A stretch of DNA of 36,946 nt, taken from NCBI GenBank assembly GCA_030849805.1, contig JASANZ010002033.1, forward strand, positions 1 to 36,946, read 5' to 3'. The translations under genes were made by a program, and so were the position numbers. The number at the start of each line of letters is the position of its first letter. The stretch's first letter is position 1. Of the stretch, positions 19,501-25,828 are shown in pieces. The stretch comes from Sergeia podlipaevii. Lineage: Eukaryota; Euglenozoa; Kinetoplastea; Trypanosomatida; Trypanosomatidae. The notes under the pieces were generated by a model. That model made no database searches. It saw only the letters and a program-made list of their open reading frames with translations, and was not told the origin of the DNA.

Positions 19501-22001
19501 CACAGAAAGTCTTCCGCCAGCGGGTGGCGGCAAGGCGCATCCAAGTCGCGTACCGCACGTACGTTGCACGCCACGCAGAGCTTGCCATGCAGGAGGAACA
19601 GCAGCGGCGCGCACGCAATGCCACGACGATTCAGGCTCTTGTGCGTGGTGTCTTGACACGAGCTTGGTTCAGGTACTATCGTGCCTATCGACGCAATCAG
19701 GATGTACGCTCTGCCGCCAGTCAGCGCTGCCTCGTTCTCATCCAGTCTGCCGCGCGTGGGCTACTTGCTGGGGAGCGATGCCGCCAAAGACAAGTGGAGC
19801 TTCTCTTCCAACTGCGTGAGAAGCAGCTGGCCACCGCGGCAACACGCATCCAGTGCATGTGGCGTGTGCACGTTGCGAAGATCCGCTACGCACGACTCGA
19901 GGCGGGACGAGCGAAAGAAAACAGGATGGCGACGATGCTGCAACGGTGGTATGCCACTCAGGTGCAGCGGAGGGCTTTTCTTCAATACAGAGAAGAACAG
20001 CAGCGGCTGCGGGCGGCGGTGCGCATTCAGCGATGGCTGCGTGAGTGCCGGCAGCAGGCCAAAGAAAAGGAGTTTGCCGCGTATCACGAGAAGCTACTGC
20101 GCGAACAGCGGCTGAAGCGGCTGCAGCAAGAGTCTATTCTCGTTATTCAGGCCTGTTGCTATGCACGTGAGAGTCTCCTCATCGTCAACAGTGTGCGCCG
20201 CACCTTTTATCGCAATGAAACATGCGCGCTCCTGTGGCAGAGGGTAGGCAGAGGCTACATTGGCCGCAAGCGTGTGGCCCTTGACATTGCTCTCGCTCAC
20301 CAGATCCGTCTGCGCGAGATCGAGCATGTGCGTCGCATTGCGGCATCGCTGGTCATTCAACGCGCGTGGCGGTGCGCCGCAGCGAAGGATCGCGTGGAGC
20401 AGCTGCGGCGAGAGAAGGCGGCGGTGATGGTGTTGCAACGCGCCTACCGCTGCTACAAGGCGAGGTCTGAGCTCCGTACACTACGCGAAGAAAAGAGGCT
20501 CGAAATGCGTTCGCGCGCTGCTGTGCGCGTTCAGCGTGCCTTCCGCGCATGGCGACAGCACAAGACGGTGGTCGAGAACAGCGCGTACTATCGCACGCAA
20601 CATGTCCGCGACATGGCACGGCGCCGTCGGGAGGAGGCGGTCACCCAAATCCAGGCTTTGTGGCGCGGCTACGTGACACGGCGCGAGGTCAGCGCCCATC
20701 GCGAGGTTCTGCGCGGGTTGGGAGTTTACGCGTCTCGCATTCAGCGTGCCTGGCGCGCGCGTATCTTTAAGCATCGCATGCAGCAAGGACTCACCGAGCG
20801 TGTGACTGCGCGTGGTCACCACACCCGTGCTGTGCTTACCCTGCAGTGCTTTTGGAGAAAGATGGCGGCAGCCGAGCGCGTGGCACGGATGCGCGAGGAG
20901 TCCAAGAGACGCCACGCAAGTGCCATTGTTGTGCAGCGGTGGTGGCGAGGCGTGCTGGCGCGACGCTGCAGAGCTCAGCTTTTGGCAGCACGGATAGACG
21001 AGGAGCGCGCCATGGCGCTCTACGCTATTCGATGGGAGCGGGCGGCGACAGCGATCAACGCCGTTCTGCGCGCTCGGCAGTGTACGTTAGAGTGCGTAGA
21101 GCGCCACCGCAGGCAGCTGTTGGATGAGCTGGATTTGGATGAACGTGTTCGCTTCCTGTTACGTGGCAAGGCGGCAGTGCGCATTCAAGCCGTTTACCGG
21201 GGCCACTATGAGCGCATGTATGTGCGTGGCCTTATTAGAGAACGAGAGGAGCAGCGGCGGAGGGAAGCGGAGAGGGCGGAGCGGCGCCGGCGCGCGGCGG
21301 TGGCCATTCAATGTGCATACCGGCAGCGGCTGGCGCGGCAGGCAGTGCGGGCGAAGCTGGACGCCAAGGCAGCAGAGCTGCTGCAAGCACACGAGGAGTT
21401 CATTGCGACTGCAAATCCAAAGGATATTGTGAAGGAACTCTTCTGGGCCCACGCCGCGGCAGAGCTACGTGGAGAGGCTCGTGCCCGTCAGGAGCGTCGT
21501 GCTGCGCGTGAGGCCGCAGCGATTCTCATTCAACGCAACTTCAGGCGCTGGACATCGCGGGCACAGGTGACCCACATAGCGAATACGGCGAAGCAGCAAG
21601 CCGCTGCACTGGTTATCCAGTCTTACTGGTCGCGTCATCGCACGCTCAAGGCGGCTCAGGTGGAAAACCGACAGGAACAGGCCGCGCTTACAATCCAGAA
21701 ACACGTGCGCGGGTGGATCGTGCGACGGGAGTGGGCACGGTGGCGTGCGGCTGCAGAGGAAGACCGGCGTATGCACGTCACCGCGGAGGATGTGCTGGAT
21801 CATGCGGCGACGGTCATCCAGTCCTTCTGGCGCCGTATTGCTGCGCAGGAGCGGGCCAAGCAGCTGCGCGTGCTGCGTGAGGAGGCAAAGAGCGCCAAGG
21901 CGTGCGAGGAGGCCGCCGCTATAATCCAGGAGGCTTTCCGCACCTCGCGGCATGTGCTGAGGTCCTCCACCTCTACTTCTACACTGGAAGCCGAAGCTTA
22001 G
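16521..22001 (+). CDS. Giant TPR plus multi-IQ (calmodulin-binding) protein, 1826 aa
   Basis: The N-terminal ~340 residues are helical and TPR-like, with clear repeats at ~203-240 (FNNLGCMERRRGRIQESLEYLRKA), ~243-276 (YLNLCTVLNALSRHAEAVAAAERA) and ~296-333. Residues ~350-800 are a low-complexity Ser/Gly/Pro/Ala linker with polyQ and polyA runs. From ~868 to ~1812 I count about 27 IQ-like motifs of the form AAxxIQxxxRxxxxR (for example AAVCIQAMWRGVMTR, AVTQIQALWRGYVTR, AAVRIQAVYRGHYER, AALTIQKHVRGWIVR), spaced roughly 20-60 residues. IQ motifs bind calmodulin or centrin-type EF-hand proteins, and long arrays occur in myosins and in ASPM/Sfi1-type spindle-pole proteins. No motor domain is present. 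A basal-body or flagellar scaffold that loads calmodulin or centrin is inference. Confidence 0.93.
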   Translation: MSQPSSRHRSTIGRGPAAAVAAARNDDPVSSIRFLLHMAQNFEDQGNMPESVKSAESALLLRRANEPRIAQELSRVSHEKKNQQQQQAGDVGVEEGGQRRGSSDGDIDSLEIPQNISEQAKELVLRCNSYAVAEFNIRHFDAATYFLNKCLFLTDNGTEKTAADISRSVKKMMVAYGGMSPAEATALGAACFAQDEEERLRLRAATFNNLGCMERRRGRIQESLEYLRKAIQIEARLDPSGTSSASTYLNLCTVLNALSRHAEAVAAAERAVVSVQEILLEQSEPHEVARFAMMLAVGQYNLGVSLEKRGKKSDAAAAQRAYQQSLETSRRYLAEGAECSTVEAALEAIRRMKNLQGVLDVGDSARRNSAFSASGAGSAGTASDAGGKGEMKKNSTTTATSSTPADQVGGAAAVAAGTTAVPPQQHGRNVTALSSSALSPFPSTGQQQAAAPYELSPVPPPSALLQRQHMSATYSGMPPSTHQSPLALKHTQRAWIGESATAATMRPMHSSGSGIAPSQRDSDVVHSAPNRSALAGLITPMSAHSPDGAQVRGGGVHRMMATPLVDPSMNTQRGIGNIISATGSGNPLLKPPRVGPGPLPPTLAPLAHRPQEEQEQNVPQAHPFGRRLGTSSCGGSPTSVAAAAAANRSGSGVMSAGAGGNRMGSTGDRPPALAFSIQASSTGSQRSASGSGNHSGGAAVIPAIPDILNSGSSDSNSGAHRRGLASGGISGSNLPPLGASKENPFGRRTFSTPLTSNPSASITNRNSEHGGNSMAQSGGPRHSSTSGAIPNTPLSVAKLSRSTRLQQQQQMKEKAKSDKAKRLQERIRRDERRRQMKVAADEDAELANELYESMVAGMKEGELRRSHNAAVCIQAMWRGVMTRSYISATISAAVTLQRATRRFLERVRAQRATEAAARAIAEAEQQKRELAACRVLQARVRQFLRRVQIRREYIARQRRRFFAARTIQRAYKQFCRRRAAHIAAVTEANRREDAQKVFRQRVAARRIQVAYRTYVARHAELAMQEEQQRRARNATTIQALVRGVLTRAWFRYYRAYRRNQDVRSAASQRCLVLIQSAARGLLAGERCRQRQVELLFQLREKQLATAATRIQCMWRVHVAKIRYARLEAGRAKENRMATMLQRWYATQVQRRAFLQYREEQQRLRAAVRIQRWLRECRQQAKEKEFAAYHEKLLREQRLKRLQQESILVIQACCYARESLLIVNSVRRTFYRNETCALLWQRVGRGYIGRKRVALDIALAHQIRLREIEHVRRIAASLVIQRAWRCAAAKDRVEQLRREKAAVMVLQRAYRCYKARSELRTLREEKRLEMRSRAAVRVQRAFRAWRQHKTVVENSAYYRTQHVRDMARRRREEAVTQIQALWRGYVTRREVSAHREVLRGLGVYASRIQRAWRARIFKHRMQQGLTERVTARGHHTRAVLTLQCFWRKMAAAERVARMREESKRRHASAIVVQRWWRGVLARRCRAQLLAARIDEERAMALYAIRWERAATAINAVLRARQCTLECVERHRRQLLDELDLDERVRFLLRGKAAVRIQAVYRGHYERMYVRGLIREREEQRRREAERAERRRRAAVAIQCAYRQRLARQAVRAKLDAKAAELLQAHEEFIATANPKDIVKELFWAHAAAELRGEARARQERRAAREAAAILIQRNFRRWTSRAQVTHIANTAKQQAAALVIQSYWSRHRTLKAAQVENRQEQAALTIQKHVRGWIVRREWARWRAAAEEDRRMHVTAEDVLDHAATVIQSFWRRIAAQERAKQLRVLREEAKSAKACEEAAAIIQEAFRTSRHVLRSSTSTSTLEAEA
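18381..18401 (+). other. PFGRR motif, first copy, in the TPR-IQ linker
   Basis: Residues ~621-627 read AHPFGRR. The same PFGRR core recurs at residues 744-748 (nucleotides 18750-18764), where it follows KEN (SKENPFGRR). The two copies stand out in an otherwise simple Ser/Gly linker and could be a short linear binding motif. Confidence 0.6.
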
Positions 22002-22390
22002 TGAAAAGGGGGTGCATTTTTTCTTTTCTTTTTTTTCTTGATAATATCTCATGTATACTTCTTCGGCCGATGATCTTTGCTGGTGATTATATATATATAT
22101 CTGTGGTGGTGGCTTGTTTCTTTGTGTTTCTCCTAGATTCTCTTCTTTTCCTTATCTGCTTTTTTCTTTTCTTTTTTTTATTTTTGAGAAAAAAGAGGGT
22201 GAGGAAGATAGTTATGTAAATGAAAGTTTGTTTTTTTATTGTTATCCATTTGCTTGCCTGCTGAGCTGTATTACTTCTTGCCATGATGTTTCTTATTTCT
22301 CAGTGTGTGGGGAGGGGGAGGGGGATATATGTGTTGGTCTGATTGGTGATGAAACTATTGATAGTGTGCTTTGCTGTGGTTGCTTGTTGT

Positions 22391-22402
22391 CCCCCCCCCC
22401 CC
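22391..22402 (+). repeat. C12 homopolymer
   Basis: Run of 12 C followed by T and five more C. One of four C/G runs of 11 or more in the window, all intergenic. Confidence 0.9.
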
Positions 22403-22785
22403 TCCCCCTGCATTTTCTTGTTTAAGGTGTGTAGTTGTTTACTTATATCAAGTATCCTTCTATAAAAAAAAAAACAGAAAGTATCATCATGCGACACAGA
22501 GAGATCGTCGAGAGAAAGAAAAAGACACCTGGCTCTGAGGTCGTCGCCATACTCAAAAAATGATGGGAAAAGAAGGGGGACCTATCTGGAGGACATTCTA
22601 TTGCTTGAATTTTTGATACTTCTTTTTCTCCTCACATTAATGCCATCGTTTCTTTTTCTTTTTTGTTGCTTCTCTCCATCACGGACGTCATTGTAATGGT
22701 GAAAAATACCTCACCAATATAGGCCCACCATTAGTGTAGAAGAAAAAAATAGAAAGAAAGAAAGGGGAGAGAACAGAAGAGGTCA

Positions 22786-22808
22786 TCTTTTTCTTTTCCC
22801 CTTGATAG
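22786..22808 (+). promoter_or_regulatory. Predicted spliced-leader acceptor for the TFIIIC-like gene
   Basis: A TTTTTCTTTTCCCC tract ends near GATAG, AG 22807-22808. A second AG lies at 22830-22831. Both precede the ATG at 22858 with no intervening ATG. Confidence 0.5.
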
Positions 22809-22857
22809 AACACAATTGTATTTTACTATAGAGAACAACAAAAAAGAAAATAATAGT

Positions 22858-24864
22858 ATGAAGGAAAGAGGGGCACAGGGCAACACGAGCTCGGCTGCGC
22901 AGCCTCCGTTCCGCTCTTACGTCTCACTGGAACTGCCCTTCTGCGTAGCGCCGGCGGTCACAGCGGCGGAGTCCGCGAGTCAGTTGGCAGTCATTGAGGA
23001 TTTCTTGCCCGCGCAGGCGCTACGTCCATGCCTGGAGGACTACCCGGTGCAGCGCGCGCGCTGGCGTGACAGGCGCAAAAAGCAGGCGGCCGCACTCGTA
23101 GGCGGCGCAGGGACAGAATCAGTAGAGGGTTCACAGACTTCACGGAGCAAGCGCGCTCGCCATGATGCCGCAGAGGGCTCCCCTTCTTCGGCAACACCCC
23201 CACCAAACGCTACAGCCAGCAGCAGTGGTGGTGCAGCAGGGACAGATCTGCTCACTGGCATCGTGGAAGACTACAATACGGAGGAGATCTTTACTTGTTG
23301 GCGACCGATGGACTGGGGTGGCGAGGAGGCCTTGGAGGCCGATAAGACGGCTGGCGGCGTCCCTTCTTCTTCTGTACCTTACTCGTCACTAGACAGCGCT
23401 ACAGCGGCGGCTCATGTGAAGGCACAACGGCGGCGCGAAGTGTTTCCCTCGACGGTGCCGCAGCTTCTGCTCAATGGATTTTATAGAAACGACCTTTTGG
23501 CACGAGTGACGGTGTCGCGCCGCATTCGCCGTCTGCGGGACGCCGAGACAGGCGAGGTAGTGCGTGAGGAAGAGATCATCGAGCAGGGTGGTAGCAACGT
23601 TGGTGGAGGAGGGCGAGAGAAGGTCGAAATTGTGGGCGTGGTCTCACGCGAGGTGGAGCTCAGCCGCCCCGCTGACTTTTCCTTTTCTCTCTTCACCGAT
23701 GCCCACATGGAGCAGGCGCCGGACCTGTGCGGACTCGGCGACACGTTCCCGCCACCGCGCTACTTGACTGACAGGGCCCCTTTCGAAGTGCGGTACGAGC
23801 TGGGCCGAGACGCGAACACTTCAGTGCAGCAGCAGCAGCTTGGCGATCTCCGTACCGCTACAGACGCCATGCCAGTGCAGTGGGTGCCAGAGGATTACGT
23901 CAACGCTCTCAGTGTCGCCCCGGATGACATCAGCACGCCGCCGCCGCTCTCACAGCACCAGAGGCTGTTCCTCAAAGCGGTGGGCAGCTCCATAGATGGC
24001 TCCAACGAGGCTGATCCGGCAGAGGTGCGGGTGGCGTCCTCCCTGCTCGCGCGCCGGCCAGTGTGGAACGCGCAGGACCTCACAGATGCGATGTTGGAGT
24101 CCGGGCAATGCCCGCGACTGTACTTTAACAAGCACGTGCTGAACTGCCTCACCTACCTCATCACCAACGGTCCGTTCAACCGGCTACGCATCCGCATGGA
24201 CTTCGACCCCTACGCGACCTCACAGGTGAGCGCGGTGTACCAGCGTGTCATCATCCGCCTTGCCCGCACCTCAGAGGTGGGCACGATGCTGCGGGATCTG
24301 TCCCGCTCAGAGCACATGGCAGGTGCGGTGGAGATTGCCCTTGGGAAGCGGCGTGAGGAGATAGCGCAGTACAAGCGCAGCGTCCCTGATGGTGAGTACC
24401 GCTCGACGTTCATTGAGCAGCTGTGCCGAACCGCGGCAGGTGGCTTTCTGTACTTGTCCTTCCAGTTTATTGACGTGCTTGACAACAAGGTGTTCCGTGA
24501 CATCATCGACGCCGTGCATCCAGCCACCAACATGGACATGAGCTGCCGCGTGAGTCGCTGTGGGTGGGTGTCCGAGGCAGGCTACAACCTTGCATCGAGC
24601 CATTTTGTTGATGCCCTCGGCTCCTTCCTGAAGGATGAGATCATCCCTTTGCTAAAGTTGGTGAGTGGCGCCATGGCGAAGGAAGTTGGCAGCGGCGGCA
24701 GCGGGGCTGGTAGTGGCGAGACTAGCTTGCATGCACAGCGCTCAGCAACGCAGCAGCAGCGGAAGGAGGACGAAGGCAGCGTTGAGAGCGATGAGGAGGG
24801 CGAGATGAGCACTAACGCCTCACTCAACTCCAGCTTCTCGCGCTCTAGCAGCAGCACTGATTGA
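22858..24864 (+). CDS. TFIIIC subunit tau95/GTF3C5 homologue
   Basis: The product is 668 aa from the ATG at 22858. The frame runs on upstream to 22816, but only from a TTG. Several blocks match GTF3C5/Tfc1/Sfc1 in the right order: YVSLELPFCV near the N-terminus (family: VCVEYPG); a strand-rich dimerisation-like region ending EIVGVVSREVELSRPADF (~257-274; family: EILGIIxxxYxFxxMSDF); PPPRYLTDRAPFEVRYE (~297-313; family: PPPIFSRxDxPxxYxY); RRPVWNAQDL (~399; family: RPIWSRxAL); GPFNRLRIRMDFDPYATS (~438-455; family: GPWRxLWxRFGYDPRxxP); and YRSTFIEQLC ... CGWVSEAGY (~513-575). The tail is acidic and Ser-rich, as in the family. TFIIIC recognises A/B boxes of tRNA genes and recruits TFIIIB for Pol III. 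The gene directly precedes two tRNA genes. Divergence from the opisthokont sequence is high, but the ordered motifs make chance unlikely. Confidence 0.82.
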   Translation: MKERGAQGNTSSAAQPPFRSYVSLELPFCVAPAVTAAESASQLAVIEDFLPAQALRPCLEDYPVQRARWRDRRKKQAAALVGGAGTESVEGSQTSRSKRARHDAAEGSPSSATPPPNATASSSGGAAGTDLLTGIVEDYNTEEIFTCWRPMDWGGEEALEADKTAGGVPSSSVPYSSLDSATAAAHVKAQRRREVFPSTVPQLLLNGFYRNDLLARVTVSRRIRRLRDAETGEVVREEEIIEQGGSNVGGGGREKVEIVGVVSREVELSRPADFSFSLFTDAHMEQAPDLCGLGDTFPPPRYLTDRAPFEVRYELGRDANTSVQQQQLGDLRTATDAMPVQWVPEDYVNALSVAPDDISTPPPLSQHQRLFLKAVGSSIDGSNEADPAEVRVASSLLARRPVWNAQDLTDAMLESGQCPRLYFNKHVLNCLTYLITNGPFNRLRIRMDFDPYATSQVSAVYQRVIIRLARTSEVGTMLRDLSRSEHMAGAVEIALGKRREEIAQYKRSVPDGEYRSTFIEQLCRTAAGGFLYLSFQFIDVLDNKVFRDIIDAVHPATNMDMSCRVSRCGWVSEAGYNLASSHFVDALGSFLKDEIIPLLKLVSGAMAKEVGSGGSGAGSGETSLHAQRSATQQQRKEDEGSVESDEEGEMSTNASLNSSFSRSSSSTD

Positions 24865-25176
24865 GTTGTGTCGCGTTGCTTGGGTAGTGCGAAGGAAGTA
24901 CTGACGTCAACGAGCAGAACCAAACAATAATAATAATAATGATATGAAAGGATCTTGTTCACACAGCAAGCCCAACTGTTGCATTTTTTTGTCTGCTTGG
25001 AGTCTTGCATGCAGTCAATGCGCGTGTGCATGCTGTACACATTTGCCTTCTTCTCTCCTCACCATTTTCTGTTGCTCTTTTCAAGGAAATTTCGAGAGTC
25101 CCAAAAGTGCATGCACTCAGTTTGCGTGTGCCACAGATCCGTTTTTCCTCTGTAAAGGAAAGTTTAGAAGGCGCAG

Positions 25177-25182
25177 AAAAAA
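25177..25182 (-). terminator. Pol III T6 terminator of left tRNA-Lys
   Basis: Six A on the + strand (T6 on the transcribed sense) start 2 nt after the tRNA discriminator base. Confidence 0.85.
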
Positions 25183-25195
25183 GCGCTCCCCGTGG

Positions 25196-25205
25196 GGATC
25201 GAACC
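25196..25205 (-). promoter_or_regulatory. B box of left tRNA-Lys
   Basis: GGTTCGATCC in tRNA sense, the internal Pol III B box (TFIIIC binding element in other eukaryotes). Confidence 0.9.
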
Positions 25206-25237
25206 CACGACCACACGGTTAAGAGCCGTGCGCTCTA

Positions 25238-25249
25238 CCGACTGAGCTA
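25238..25249 (-). promoter_or_regulatory. A box of left tRNA-Lys
   Basis: TAGCTCAGTCGG in tRNA sense, matching the A box consensus TRGYNNARNNGG. Confidence 0.9.
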
Positions 25250-25396
25250 GGGAAGCCACGCAGGAAGTTAAAAGCCACGGGCATTTTTCATTTCTGGACG
25301 TGCCTCCAACCCCACCACGTGGGGAGGATTCATCCCAAAGTTTACTGGTCTTGGACAGGGGATACAGACACCTTTAAACTTCCCGCGTGGCTTCCC

Positions 25397-25408
25397 TAGC
25401 TCAGTCGG
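25397..25408 (+). promoter_or_regulatory. A box of right tRNA-Lys
   Basis: TAGCTCAGTCGG matches TRGYNNARNNGG. Confidence 0.9.
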
Positions 25409-25440
25409 TAGAGCGCACGGCTCTTAACCGTGTGGTCGTG

Positions 25441-25450
25441 GGTTCGATCC
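25441..25450 (+). promoter_or_regulatory. B box of right tRNA-Lys
   Basis: GGTTCGATCC, internal Pol III promoter element spanning the T loop. Confidence 0.9.
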
Positions 25451-25463
25451 CCACGGGGAGCGC

Positions 25464-25469
25464 TTTTTT
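25464..25469 (+). terminator. Pol III T6 terminator of right tRNA-Lys
   Basis: Run of six T beginning 2 nt after the tRNA 3' end. Confidence 0.87.
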
Positions 25470-25828
25470 CTGATATTCTCAATAGTTCTGAGGAGAAATG
25501 TTGGCTATAGAAAATGGGGCAAAATGAAGAGCGAGTGAAGCGAAAAGAAAAAAAATGAGTTGACTTTCCGCTGCATCGAAAAGAAAAAAAAAAAAAGAAG
25601 TGAAGAACATAGAACAACTGTGCTTTTTTGAAATCGAATATACGGACGCAAACACAAAAAGAGAGGAAACGGAAACGATGAATCTGAATTGCAATAAATA
25701 ATAGTAATCATAATAATAATAATAACTGCTGATGCTGCTTGTAAACAGTATCACGAGCAGTTCTCTCTCTTTATGTCCCGCGCTATCCCCACGCTTCCTC
25801 CCCTCGTCTTGGATATGCCACCGTACAA

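Larger units (their letters stand above)
22002..22857. other. Intergenic region upstream of the TFIIIC-like gene
   Basis: T-rich and purine-rich low-complexity DNA with a C12 run at 22391-22402. Pyrimidine tracts precede AGs at 22807-22808 and 22830-22831, the probable trans-splice acceptors. No gene is seen. Confidence 0.7.
25184..25256 (-). tRNA. tRNA-Lys (anticodon CTT)
   Basis: Reverse complement folds as a standard cloverleaf: acceptor GCTTCCC/GGGGAGC (one G-T pair), D arm GCTC/GAGC, anticodon arm CACGG/CCGTG with loop CTCTTAA (CTT anticodon, decoding AAG), five-base variable loop, T arm GTGGG/CCCAC with loop TTCGATC, discriminator G. No intron. It is identical to the copy at 25390-25462 and diverges head to head from it. 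Confidence 0.97.
25174..25275 (-). repeat. Inverted repeat, left arm (contains tRNA-Lys)
   Basis: This ~102-bp arm is the reverse complement of 25371-25472. The 73-bp tRNA part is identical. The 5' flank matches over ~19 bp with about three differences (CACGC, A or G, GGAAGTT), and the 3' flank shares the C, T6 and CTG. The central spacer is 95 bp. Confidence 0.95.
25390..25462 (+). tRNA. tRNA-Lys (anticodon CTT)
   Basis: Complete 73-nt cloverleaf including discriminator G, with anticodon CTT at 25423-25425. All four stems pair, and the sequence is identical to the copy at 25184-25256. CCA is not encoded, as expected for a eukaryotic tRNA gene. Confidence 0.97.
25371..25472 (+). repeat. Inverted repeat, right arm (contains tRNA-Lys)
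   Basis: Mirror partner of 25174-25275. Similarity extends beyond the tRNA into ~19 bp of 5' flank and ~10 bp of 3' flank, so the whole tRNA unit was duplicated in inverted orientation. Confidence 0.95.
24865..25828. other. Convergent strand-switch region
   Basis: + strand coding ends at 24864 and - strand coding ends at 25829, so two directional gene clusters converge here. The region holds a tRNA inverted repeat (25174-25472) and AAT-rich microsatellites on both sides (about 24925-24940 and 25700-25725). No protein gene is visible. In trypanosomatids such regions are typically sites where polycistronic Pol II transcription ends, often with Pol III genes. Termination here is inferred from gene orientation. 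Confidence 0.85.

Noticed and set aside
19243..19819. Alternative-frame ORFs of 137-167 codons inside the TPR-IQ gene
   Set aside because: They arise from Arg/Ala-rich GC-biased codons of the IQ array read in other frames and have no independent start context.
22816..22857. Extra 14 residues at the N-terminus of the TFIIIC-like protein
   Set aside because: The extension starts with TTG and includes a probable splice acceptor (AG 22830-22831). The first ATG is at 22858.
25257..25389. Possible additional small RNA gene (snRNA or 7SL) between the two tRNAs
   Set aside because: In many trypanosomatid loci a tRNA diverges from a snRNA gene, but here the partner is another tRNA-Lys and the 133 bp between them has no cloverleaf, Sm site or T-run terminator of its own.
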